The notes under the pieces were generated by a model, which saw nothing but the letters and a program-made list of their open reading frames with translations, was not told where the DNA came from and ran no database searches. Of a stretch of DNA of 5,531 bases, positions 1 to 5,531 are shown one piece after another. The stretch is from Bacteroidales bacterium. GTDB taxonomy: Bacteria; Bacteroidota; Bacteroidia; Bacteroidales; UBA932. Numbering within the stretch: the stretch's first letter is position 1; each line of letters starts with the position of its first letter. The DNA lies in NCBI GenBank assembly GCA_016283985.1, contig JAEENZ010000128.1, positions 1-5,531 on the forward strand. Direction: 5' to 3'. Position numbers and translations under genes: made by a program.

Positions 1-1076
1 TGGAAATCCATCAGGCGGAACGCTGAATCGCCCGGAACGTCCTCCGGCTCGATCTGCACCACAACCCAGGCATTCGCAAACTTGCCGCTGCGGGCAGAAT
101 TGCTCATGCCGTTCAGCACAACGGTTCCGGGCTCGGTGGAAGAAGGCACCAGGATGCCGCCGGGGCACATGCAGAAGGAGAACACGCCGCGGCCGTCCTG
201 CTGCTCCACGAAAGAGTATTCCGCGGCCGGCACACCCGGTTTCCATGTGCCGTGATACTGCGCCCAGTTTATCTTCTCCTGAGGATGCTCCACACGCACG
301 CCCATGGCAAAACCCTTGGCTTCGAGTGTGCCTCCACGGGCTGCCAGCATCTCATAGATATCGCGGGCAGAGTGGCCTGTGGCCAGGATGACGGCCTTGC
401 AGGGATATACTTTTCCGTCAGCAGTACCAACCCGGAAAGCACCCGGTTCACCTTCAACGGAGATCACTTTAGATTCGAAATGATACTCCCCACCATGAGC
501 CACGATGCACTTGCGGATATTCTCCACCACCACGGGCAGCTTGTCCGAACCTATATGGGGATGGGCATCGATGAGTATGTCTTTCGACGCTCCGAAATTC
601 ACCAGTTGCTGAAGCACCTCGCGGATATCGCCGCGCTTTGAGGAACGGGTATAGAGTTTTCCGTCCGAGAACGCCCCGGCTCCACCCTCTCCGTAGCAAT
701 AGTTGGATTCGGGATTCACCAGGCCGGTCTGCGAGAGTTTCGCCATGTCGAACTTACGGGCATGCACATCCTTTCCCCGCTCCAGGATTACCGGCTTAAA
801 GCCCAGCATCAACAGCTTCAGGGAGGCAAACATACCGGCAGGGCCAGCACCCACCACGATTATGGGTTCGGCATCGCGGACATCCTGATAGTCAGGAAGT
901 TCGTAGGGCTGATACTCACCGGGGGCATAAGCCTCGTACTTATATCTCCAAACCGGTTCCTTGCGGGCGTCGATGGAACGCTTTACGGCAATCCACTGCA
1001 GGCCGCCGGCCTTGGCCTCGATCTCTTTCAGGCGCGGTTCCCGCGTCAGGGGGCAGCTTATCTCGAACTCTTTCAT
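1..1076 (-). CDS. FAD-dependent dehydrogenase, COG2509 type (partial, C-terminus beyond left edge)
   Basis: Reverse-strand translation from the ATG at 1076 stays open for 358 codons to the window edge, so only the C-terminal part is missing. Residues 1-70 form an N-terminal region containing KRSIDARKEPVWRYKYE (32-48), which resembles the conserved RSIDARKK-type stretch of COG2509 flavoproteins. A Rossmann dinucleotide-binding motif follows (VVGAGPAGMFASL, about 74-86, with ILERGKD at 97-103). Next come the family-like GEGGAGAFSDGKLYTR (129-144), ILATGHSARDIYEML (230-244) and FSFCMCPGGILVPS (299-312). COG2509 members are predicted cytosolic NAD(P)/FAD oxidoreductases with no firmly known substrate, usually a little over 500 residues long. 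The start is supported by an ATGA overlap with the mnmA stop codon and by purine-rich GGAAGCGGAG about 5 nt upstream, which suggests translational coupling and one transcript. Family assignment is strong; the reaction is unknown. Confidence 0.9.
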   Translation of the reverse strand, partial: MKEFEISCPLTREPRLKEIEAKAGGLQWIAVKRSIDARKEPVWRYKYEAYAPGEYQPYELPDYQDVRDAEPIIVVGAGPAGMFASLKLLMLGFKPVILERGKDVHARKFDMAKLSQTGLVNPESNYCYGEGGAGAFSDGKLYTRSSKRGDIREVLQQLVNFGASKDILIDAHPHIGSDKLPVVVENIRKCIVAHGGEYHFESKVISVEGEPGAFRVGTADGKVYPCKAVILATGHSARDIYEMLAARGGTLEAKGFAMGVRVEHPQEKINWAQYHGTWKPGVPAAEYSFVEQQDGRGVFSFCMCPGGILVPSSTEPGTVVLNGMSNSARSGKFANAWVVVQIEPEDVPGDSAFRLMDF

Positions 1077-2446
1077 ATCACTCCGCTTCCTATCATTTCG
1101 CCGTCAGGGGCATACCACACGGCAAACTGGCCGGCGGTAATGCCACGCTGGGCTGAATCGAACAAAATGTACATTCCATCCTCCCGGCGGAGGAGGGTTG
1201 CATCCTGCAGGGGCTGGCGGTAACGGATGCGCACGCGGTAGCGGCGAGTCTCCCCAACTGCCATCTCCAGGTCCGGACGTATCCAGTGAAGTTCATCCGG
1301 AGTAACGCGAAGGCAGAGGCGGGAAAGTCCCGGATGCGTATGACCCTCGCCGACATAGATTATATTCTTATCCATATCCGTGGAAATCACGAAGATGGAA
1401 TCCTTGTGACCGCCGATGTTAAGGCCCTTGCGCTGGCCTATGGTGTAGAACTGCGCGCCCTCGTGCCGCCCGACTATCTTCCCGAAAGGATTCTCCTTCC
1501 AGCGCGTTTTCTTCACGTGCTTCTTGCCGGAACGGTATGTCTCCGTCTCGAACCGGATGGCATCATAGCCAATAGGCGTGGAAAGCGTCCGGAGGTCTTC
1601 ATCCGTCATGGAAGCGATCTTTGCATCGTCGAAAGGATGCGAATCTTCTACCGGAGTGGCCTTGTCTTCCGAAATGTAGTGGGAGATGACAGGCAGCGGG
1701 CCGGAATAATCATCTTTCAGAATGCTGCGGACTATGCCGCACTGCCGCTGATAAAGGGGATCCGACTCGTAGAAAGCCGGATAGACCTCCACCACGTCTC
1801 CCTCGACGGACTTCAGTTTCTGCTGCAGGAATGTCGGCAAGTCCACCTTTCCCACGAAGCAGATGCCCTGGGAATCCTTCTTGTCGGCGGACGGCAGGTC
1901 GGCCTCTTTTGCCAATCTGCGCACCTCGCTCTTCAGCATCCCCCCGATGGGGAAGATGGCCTTGGAGAGCTGTTCCTGACTCAGCTGGCATAGGAAATAG
2001 CTCTGGTCCTTTCCCGGATCCACTCCCTCGAGTATCCGGTACATGTGTGGCGCCAGACTCTCCACGCGGGCATAATGCCCCGTCGCCACCATATCCGCCC
2101 CCATCTTCTGCGCCACTTTCAGGAACGCATCGAACTTGATCTCCCTGTTGCACAGAACGTCCGGATTGGGCGTACGGCCCTTGGAATACTCATCGAACAT
2201 GTAGTCCACCACACGCTGGCGGTAGCTCTTGCTGAGATCGACGAAATAGAAGGGGATCTCCAGCTTGCGGGCGACCATCTCGGCGACGAACTTGTCTTCC
2301 TCCCACTCGCAATCCCCATGCAGGGTGGCATCTGCATCGTGCCAGTTCTGCATGAACATCGCGAAAACGTCGTATCCCTGCTGCTTCAGCAACAGGGCGG
2401 CAACGCTGGAATCGACTCCGCCGGACAGTCCTACGCAAATCTTCAT
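1073..2446 (-). CDS. mnmA: tRNA-specific 2-thiouridylase MnmA
   Basis: Cytosolic enzyme that activates U34 of tRNA(Lys/Glu/Gln) with ATP and inserts sulfur to give s2U34 (EC 2.8.1.13). The 457-residue product has the PP-loop ATP site SGGVDSS (8-14), the first catalytic Cys in NPDVLCNREIKFD (Cys99), GKDQSYFLCQLS (145-156), the second catalytic Cys in DSQGICFVGK (Cys196), and GRHEGAQFYTIGQRKGLNIGG (326-346) leading into the C-terminal beta-barrel, which ends IGSGVI. I chose the ATG at 2446 over an upstream in-frame ATG at 2491. The conserved core starts here, the extra 15 residues (IFFWKQKKQ...) are atypical, and a perfect promoter -7 box at 2461-2454 would start transcription downstream of the earlier ATG. 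The protein is about 90 residues longer than E. coli MnmA because of an insertion at roughly 222-320. It is the first gene of a leftward unit with the FAD dehydrogenase. Confidence 0.96.
   Translation of the reverse strand: MKICVGLSGGVDSSVAALLLKQQGYDVFAMFMQNWHDADATLHGDCEWEEDKFVAEMVARKLEIPFYFVDLSKSYRQRVVDYMFDEYSKGRTPNPDVLCNREIKFDAFLKVAQKMGADMVATGHYARVESLAPHMYRILEGVDPGKDQSYFLCQLSQEQLSKAIFPIGGMLKSEVRRLAKEADLPSADKKDSQGICFVGKVDLPTFLQQKLKSVEGDVVEVYPAFYESDPLYQRQCGIVRSILKDDYSGPLPVISHYISEDKATPVEDSHPFDDAKIASMTDEDLRTLSTPIGYDAIRFETETYRSGKKHVKKTRWKENPFGKIVGRHEGAQFYTIGQRKGLNIGGHKDSIFVISTDMDKNIIYVGEGHTHPGLSRLCLRVTPDELHWIRPDLEMAVGETRRYRVRIRYRQPLQDATLLRREDGMYILFDSAQRGITAGQFAVWYAPDGEMIGSGVI
1487..1783 (-). other. 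Lineage-type insertion inside MnmA (about residues 222-320)
   Basis: Aligned by eye with E. coli MnmA, the central domain runs GDVVEV (matching GKIITV) and should pass almost directly into GKIVGRHEG (matching DEIGEHQG). Here about 100 residues intervene. The segment holds an aromatic/acidic part (PAFYESDPLYQRQ, 223-235), an acidic stretch (DDAKIASMTDEDLRTL, 273-288) and a basic tail (KKHVKKTRWKEN, 308-319). I recall shorter insertions at this point in other Bacteroidota MnmA proteins, so this is probably an expanded lineage trait and not an error: the frame is open and flanking motifs are intact. The boundaries are approximate. Confidence 0.7.
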
Positions 2447-2453
2447 AAGACTG

Positions 2454-2461
2454 CAAAGATA
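2454..2461 (-). promoter_or_regulatory. mnmA promoter -7 box
   Basis: On the minus strand TATCTTTG matches the Bacteroidota -7 consensus TAnnTTTG perfectly and ends 7 nt before the mnmA ATG. By the spacing seen at ffs in this window (start 5 nt past the box), transcription would begin near 2449 and leave a leader of about 3 nt. No clear -33 TTG is present; the T-run with CTG at 2487-2478 is the nearest candidate. Confidence 0.7.
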
Positions 2462-2465
2462 CTGC

Positions 2466-2485
2466 TTTTTCTGTTTCCAGAAAAA
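2466..2485. repeat. 8-bp perfect inverted repeat in divergent promoter region
   Basis: TTTTTCTG at 2466-2473 and its exact reverse complement CAGAAAAA at 2478-2485 are separated by TTTC. The dyad centre (2475.5) lies about 1 bp from the midpoint between the two divergent start codons (2446 and 2507), upstream of both -7 boxes. It could be an operator, or a way to give both strands a T-rich -33 region. It is A/T-rich, so chance or promoter composition is also possible. It is too far upstream of either predicted transcript start to act as a terminator for these genes. Confidence 0.5.
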
Positions 2486-2491
2486 AATCAC

Positions 2492-2499
2492 TAAATTTG
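2492..2499 (+). promoter_or_regulatory. GH2 glycosidase gene promoter -7 box
   Basis: TAAATTTG matches TAnnTTTG perfectly and ends 7 nt before the ATG at 2507, the same spacing as the divergent mnmA promoter. The predicted transcript start is near 2504, giving a leader of about 3 nt. There is no obvious -33 TTG; the T-run ending in CTG (2466-2473), 18 nt upstream, is the nearest candidate. No Shine-Dalgarno sequence is visible, as expected for a near-leaderless Bacteroidota mRNA. Confidence 0.7.
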
Positions 2500-2506
2500 A
2501 AATCGT

Positions 2507-4894
2507 ATGAAACGCATTTTACTGGCACTCTGCCTGATAACCACATGCCTGGCCGCCCGGGCCGGCGAAAGCGTCAGCCTCGACGGAAAGTGGAAACTGG
2601 ACTATTGGAAACAGGGCCGCACGGCCGTGATGGGGCCTGAAGACCTTTCCACACAGGGCATAACCCCCAAGGCAATAGACGCTACTGTGCCCGGAAATGT
2701 GGAACTGGACCTGCTGGCCGCAGGCCTTATAGATAACCCCGAAATCGGCAGCAACATCTATAAACTCCGCCCCTTGGAAGGCTTCCAGTGGCGTTACAGC
2801 AGGAGTTTCCAAACCCCTGCACATGGGGAAGAAGACTACCTGGAACTGGATTTCGAAGGCATAGACTGCTACGCGGAAGTCTGGTTGAACGGCAAGCACA
2901 TCGGCTCCACCGACAACATGCTGATTCCATGGAAATTCGATGTCAGCGAAACCCTGCAGCCGGTCGGCGGCACCAACAGCCTGGAAGTCTACATCCGCTC
3001 CACGGTGCTGGAAGTGCGGAAGGAAATCCCTCCAGTATACGCCTACAACTGGGGCCGCACCGAGGCGCCCTATGTGCGTAAGGCCGCCCATTCCTTCGGC
3101 TGGGACATCATGCCCAGGCTGGTGAGCGCCGGGCTCTGGCGGAGCGTGCGTATCAACATAGAAAAGCCAGCCCACATCAGGGACGTACACTGGACCACCA
3201 GAAGCCTTGATGCAGCCAAAGGAACAGCCGATATCGCGATGGACTACGTTCTCGCCCTTCCCGTTGATTATCAAGAAGATGCACTGACGGCAGAGATACT
3301 CCTGTCCTACAAGGGAGAGACCGTCTGGAAGGAGGTTTTCCCCATCCGCACACACGCTTTCAGGCATCGCGCCAGCCTCAGCAACGTGCACTTCTGGTGG
3401 CCCCGCGGATACGGCGAACCCGCCCTCTACGATGCCATCTTCCGCATCCGCGGTAAGGACGGCAGCATCTGGGACGAGGACATACGCCGCATAGGCATAC
3501 GTACCATCAGGCTCGACAATACCCAGACCCACACCAAGGACAATCCGGGCCGCTTCTGCTTCGTGGTAAACGGCGAGCCGGTGTTCATCAAGGGCAGCAA
3601 CTGGACGCCACTGGACGCCCTCCACAGCCGGGACCCGCAGCATCTGGAGAAGGCTTTCGCGCTGGTAACCGACCTCAACTGCAACATGCTCCGCTGCTGG
3701 GGCGGCAACGTCTACGAAGATGATCCGTTCTACAAACTCTGCGACGAGGCGGGCGTGATGATATGGCAGGATTTCTCGATGGGATGCACGGCCTACCCGC
3801 AGACCGCGGATTTTCAGCAGAGGCTGGAGAAGGAACTCTACGCGGTTGTCCTGCGCCTCCGCAGCCATCCCTGCATAGCCCTCTGGGCCGGAAACAACGA
3901 GGATGACGTACTGATCGCCGACGGCGATTTCCGGGCCTGCAAGCCGGACCCGAACCGGGATATAGTCACCCGCAGGACCATCCCGGAGGCACTTTTCGCC
4001 CTCGACCCGACACGCGACTATCTCCCATCCTCCCCCTGGTGGAGCCCGGAACTCATAAAAGAATACTACACTGCCAAGGCCCTGCCGGAAGACCACCTCT
4101 GGGGCCCTCGCGGCTACTACAAGGATCCCTTCTACTCCCAGTCCAATCCCCTCTTCGCCAGCGAGACCGGATACCACGGCATGCCCTGCCGCGAAAGCCT
4201 CGAGCAGATGTTCACCCCCGGCAACGTGTATCCATGGACGGGAGACTTCGAGTGGAACGATGAATATGTGACCAAGGCCGTCCGCAAATGGAAGGAGGAC
4301 ACCGACAGGGATTCCCGCCGTAACAACCTGATGACCAAGCAGGTACGCATCCTTTTCGGAGATGTTCCCACCGACCTCGACGACTTCATCTTCGCCTCCC
4401 AGTCGGTGCAGGGGGAAGCTGTAAAGTACTTCATTGAGATGTTCCGTGCCGGCAAGTTCGACACCCGCACAGGCATACTCTGGTGGAACATCCGGGACGG
4501 ATGGCCCATCATCTCCGACGCGGTAGTCGACTGGTATTTCCGCCCGAAGCGCGCCTACTGGTACATCAAGCGGGCGCAAACCGATGTATGCGTGATGATT
4601 ACCGATGCCGCGGACGGCGCACACCCGATAGTTGCGGTGAACGATACCCGCAAGCCGGTAAAGTGCAAGATTACCGTCAGGGATGCCGCAAGCGGCAAAA
4701 CCGTATGGAGAGGAAGCACAAAACTGGAAGCAAACGGAAGGGCGGAACTTGCTCGCCTTGAACGCCCTAAAGGACAGGGAATCTGGCTGATAGAATACAG
4801 CGTGGACGGCGCCCCCACGGCACACAACCACTATCTTTACGGAGAACCGCCTTTCAAACTTGAAGAATACCGCAGATTATTTGTATATTTGTGA
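2507..4894 (+). CDS. Exported GH2 family beta-mannosidase-like glycoside hydrolase
   Basis: Predicted to remove terminal beta-linked sugar, most likely mannose, from oligosaccharides or N-glycans in the periplasm. The 795-residue product starts with a signal peptide (MKRILLALCLITTCLAARA, cleavage predicted after Ala19). No good lipobox is present, because Thr-Thr precedes Cys14. A sugar-binding jelly-roll domain follows (about 25-220, with WLNGKHIGS and RKAAHSFGWDIMPRLVSAGLWRSV at 191-214), then an Ig-like domain (about 220-335) and a TIM barrel (about 345-680). In the barrel are VVNGEPVFIKGSNWTPLDA (353-371), MLRCWGGNVYEDDPFYKLCDEAGVMIWQDF (394-423), LWAGNNEDD with predicted acid/base Glu465, and FASETGYHG with predicted nucleophile Glu553. 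A short beta domain ends the protein, which is somewhat shorter than the roughly 850 residues I recall for BtMan2A-like enzymes. SETGYHGMP around the nucleophile differs from the usual mannosidase SEFG/SEYG, so another exo-beta-glycosidase specificity is possible. No SusC/D genes are adjacent. Confidence 0.88.
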   Translation: MKRILLALCLITTCLAARAGESVSLDGKWKLDYWKQGRTAVMGPEDLSTQGITPKAIDATVPGNVELDLLAAGLIDNPEIGSNIYKLRPLEGFQWRYSRSFQTPAHGEEDYLELDFEGIDCYAEVWLNGKHIGSTDNMLIPWKFDVSETLQPVGGTNSLEVYIRSTVLEVRKEIPPVYAYNWGRTEAPYVRKAAHSFGWDIMPRLVSAGLWRSVRINIEKPAHIRDVHWTTRSLDAAKGTADIAMDYVLALPVDYQEDALTAEILLSYKGETVWKEVFPIRTHAFRHRASLSNVHFWWPRGYGEPALYDAIFRIRGKDGSIWDEDIRRIGIRTIRLDNTQTHTKDNPGRFCFVVNGEPVFIKGSNWTPLDALHSRDPQHLEKAFALVTDLNCNMLRCWGGNVYEDDPFYKLCDEAGVMIWQDFSMGCTAYPQTADFQQRLEKELYAVVLRLRSHPCIALWAGNNEDDVLIADGDFRACKPDPNRDIVTRRTIPEALFALDPTRDYLPSSPWWSPELIKEYYTAKALPEDHLWGPRGYYKDPFYSQSNPLFASETGYHGMPCRESLEQMFTPGNVYPWTGDFEWNDEYVTKAVRKWKEDTDRDSRRNNLMTKQVRILFGDVPTDLDDFIFASQSVQGEAVKYFIEMFRAGKFDTRTGILWWNIRDGWPIISDAVVDWYFRPKRAYWYIKRAQTDVCVMITDAADGAHPIVAVNDTRKPVKCKITVRDAASGKTVWRGSTKLEANGRAELARLERPKGQGIWLIEYSVDGAPTAHNHYLYGEPPFKLEEYRRLFVYL
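4860..4891 (+). promoter_or_regulatory. cdd promoter, embedded in 3' end of the GH2 gene
   Basis: A -33 TTG (4860-4862) and a perfect -7 box TATATTTG (4884-4891) are separated by 21 nt. The -7 box covers the last sense codons (Val-Tyr-Leu) of the glycosidase gene and touches its stop codon. By analogy with the ffs promoter, transcription should begin near 4896, giving cdd a leader of about 15 nt. This leader is A-rich and lacks a clear Shine-Dalgarno site. No terminator lies between the two genes, so cdd may also receive read-through transcription. Confidence 0.72.
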
Positions 4895-4910
4895 GTTATA
4901 ACACAAGATT

Positions 4911-5384
4911 ATGACCGAAAAAGAGATCAAAATCAAATTCCACGAATACACTTCGCTGGACGAGCTGGATAAGGAAGACCGCGAACTCGCGGATGCCGCA
5001 ATAGATGCGATGAAGGGCTCATATGCACCTTATTCCCATTTCAACGTGGGTGCGGCCCTGAGGCTTAGCAACGGAGTGATAGTGCAGGGAGCTAACCAGG
5101 AGAATGCCGCATTCCCTTCCGGACTCTGCGCCGAGCGCACGGCCATGTTCCACGCCGGAGCCTCATATCCCGACAAGGCCATGGTTTCGCTGGCGATAGC
5201 CGGAGGAGTTATGGGACGCCTTGCAAAGGCCCCCGCAACCCCCTGCGGAGCGTGCCGTCAGGTGATGGCCCAGTACCAGCTGAAGGGTGGCAGGCCCATG
5301 TCGGTGCTCATGATAGGAGATGGCCAGATATGGAAGTTCGACAAGGTCGACGACATTCTGCCCCTGATTTTTGACAGCATCTAA
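4911..5384 (+). CDS. cdd: Cytidine deaminase
   Basis: Zinc enzyme of pyrimidine salvage that hydrolyses cytidine or deoxycytidine to uridine or deoxyuridine plus ammonia (EC 3.5.4.5), in the cytosol. The 157-residue product is the short, single-domain form, which is usually a homotetramer with three Cys zinc ligands. It shows SYAPYSHFNVGAAL (37-50), the nucleoside-binding Asn62 and Glu64 in GANQENAAFPSG, the zinc/proton-shuttle motif CAERTA (Cys73, Glu75), and PCGACRQ (Cys112, Cys115). It is about 20 residues longer than the Bacillus enzyme, mainly through an N-terminal acidic extension (MTEKEIKIKFHEYTSLDELDKEDRE). The ATG at 4911 is the only start that suits both the promoter and this extension. 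It lies 16 nt after the glycosidase stop codon and 22 nt before ffs, with its own promoter. Confidence 0.96.
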   Translation: MTEKEIKIKFHEYTSLDELDKEDRELADAAIDAMKGSYAPYSHFNVGAALRLSNGVIVQGANQENAAFPSGLCAERTAMFHAGASYPDKAMVSLAIAGGVMGRLAKAPATPCGACRQVMAQYQLKGGRPMSVLMIGDGQIWKFDKVDDILPLIFDSI

Positions 5385-5402
5385 AAAAATTACGTATATT
5401 TG
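5371..5402 (+). promoter_or_regulatory. ffs promoter
   Basis: The -33 TTG (TTGACA at 5371-5376, inside the last cdd codons) and the perfect -7 box TATATTTG (5395-5402) are separated by 21 nt, the same arrangement as the cdd promoter. The 5' strand of the SRP RNA closing helix begins at 5407, so the transcript start is about 5 nt past the -7 box. This gives an internal yardstick for the other promoters in the window. Confidence 0.78.
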
Positions 5403-5406
5403 CGAC

Positions 5407-5506
5407 GGGAAAGTCGTACACGACCAGCTCCCTCCCAACTCCCCCAGGGCAGGAATGCAGCAAGGGTCAGAGGTTGTAGCGGTGCGATGTACTAAGCTTT
5501 CCCTTT
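5407..5506 (+). ncRNA. ffs: Signal recognition particle RNA, small bacterial type (4.5S)
   Basis: RNA core of the SRP, which binds Ffh and directs signal-peptide-bearing ribosomes to FtsY and the Sec translocon. The apical domain IV is recognisable: symmetric loop strand CAGG (5445-5448), stem GCA (5449-5451), GGAA tetraloop (5452-5455), stem TGC (5456-5458) and opposite loop strand AGCA (5459-5462), the same loop strands and tetraloop as in E. coli 4.5S RNA. The flanks fold back into a long hairpin: GGGAAAG (5407-5413) with CTTTCCC (5497-5503), GTACA (5416-5420) with TGTAC (5488-5492), and CGACC (5421-5425) with GGTTG (5472-5476). At about 100 nt there is no Alu domain, so this is the small class. 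The exact 3' end is uncertain by a few bases. Confidence 0.93.
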
Positions 5507-5509
5507 TTT
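5497..5509 (+). terminator. Intrinsic terminator of ffs
   Basis: CTTTCCC, the 3' strand of the SRP RNA closing helix, is followed directly by six T residues (5504-5509). The mature RNA's own terminal stem plus the T-run therefore probably acts as the Rho-independent terminator, with no separate hairpin. Confidence 0.65.
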
Positions 5510-5531
5510 CGTTTTATGAAGTCTGATATCA

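Noticed and set aside
252..641. 129-codon plus-strand frame, and others at 703-1223
   Set aside because: They lie opposite the FAD dehydrogenase, whose minus-strand frame is continuous and carries clear family motifs.
1286..1993. 235-codon plus-strand frame opposite mnmA
   Set aside because: Antisense to conserved MnmA motifs; no family resemblance, no promoter or ribosome site of its own.
2447..2491. Longer mnmA start giving 15 extra residues
   Set aside because: The extension is unlike MnmA N-termini, and the predicted transcript start lies downstream of that ATG.
2045..2494. 149-codon plus-strand frame opposite the mnmA start
   Set aside because: It overlaps the conserved PP-loop coding region on the other strand and ends in the divergent promoter. 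No recognisable protein.
2540..2551. Possible lipoprotein signal at Cys14 of the GH2 protein
   Set aside because: The residues before the Cys (Ile-Thr-Thr) do not fit a lipobox, while Ala-Arg-Ala at 17-19 is a good signal peptidase I site.
2519..4831. 770-codon open frame on the minus strand opposite the GH2 gene
   Set aside because: It is exactly antisense to a well-supported glycosidase and is open only because TTA, CTA and TCA codons are avoided. The translation is rich in Val, Ala, Gly and Glu and shows no domain motif.
5516..5531. Possible start of a new plus-strand gene (MKSDI...)
   Set aside because: Only five codons are visible, which is too little to annotate as a gene; noted as a finding only.

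Overview
The window looks like ordinary chromosomal DNA from a GC-rich member of the Bacteroidota, probably Bacteroidales. Four perfect matches to the Bacteroidota -7 box (TAnnTTTG) sit just upstream of genes, and Shine-Dalgarno sites are mostly weak. The protein sequences also fit: a Bacteroidetes-type MnmA with an insertion, a COG2509 flavoprotein and a Bacteroides-like GH2 enzyme. A finer placement (for example an Alistipes/Rikenellaceae or Cryptobacteroides-like relative) is only a guess. I see no sign of a mobile element, CRISPR array, tRNA, prophage or integration site.

Left part, minus strand (1-2446): a two-gene unit reading leftwards. mnmA (tRNA 2-thiouridylase) comes first. It overlaps by ATGA with a COG2509-type FAD-dependent dehydrogenase that runs off the left edge. 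This second gene is a clear reading frame of 358 visible codons.

Centre (2447-2506): a 60-bp divergent promoter region. Each strand carries a perfect -7 box exactly 7 nt before its start codon, and a perfect 8-bp inverted repeat lies near the middle. Both mRNAs are predicted to be almost leaderless.

Right part, plus strand (2507-5531): an exported GH2 beta-mannosidase-like glycosidase, then cytidine deaminase (cdd), whose promoter lies over the last codons of the glycosidase gene. The small SRP RNA gene (ffs) follows, with its own promoter and a terminator formed by its closing helix and a T-run. The last 16 bases may begin another reading frame.

The genes do not form one pathway. They cover tRNA modification, an uncharacterised flavoenzyme, glycan degradation, pyrimidine salvage and protein targeting. 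The main points of interest are the near-leaderless divergent promoter with its dyad, the roughly 100-residue insertion in MnmA, the promoter embedded in the glycosidase 3' end, and the coupling of mnmA to a flavoprotein of unknown role. I found no convincing new multi-gene system.
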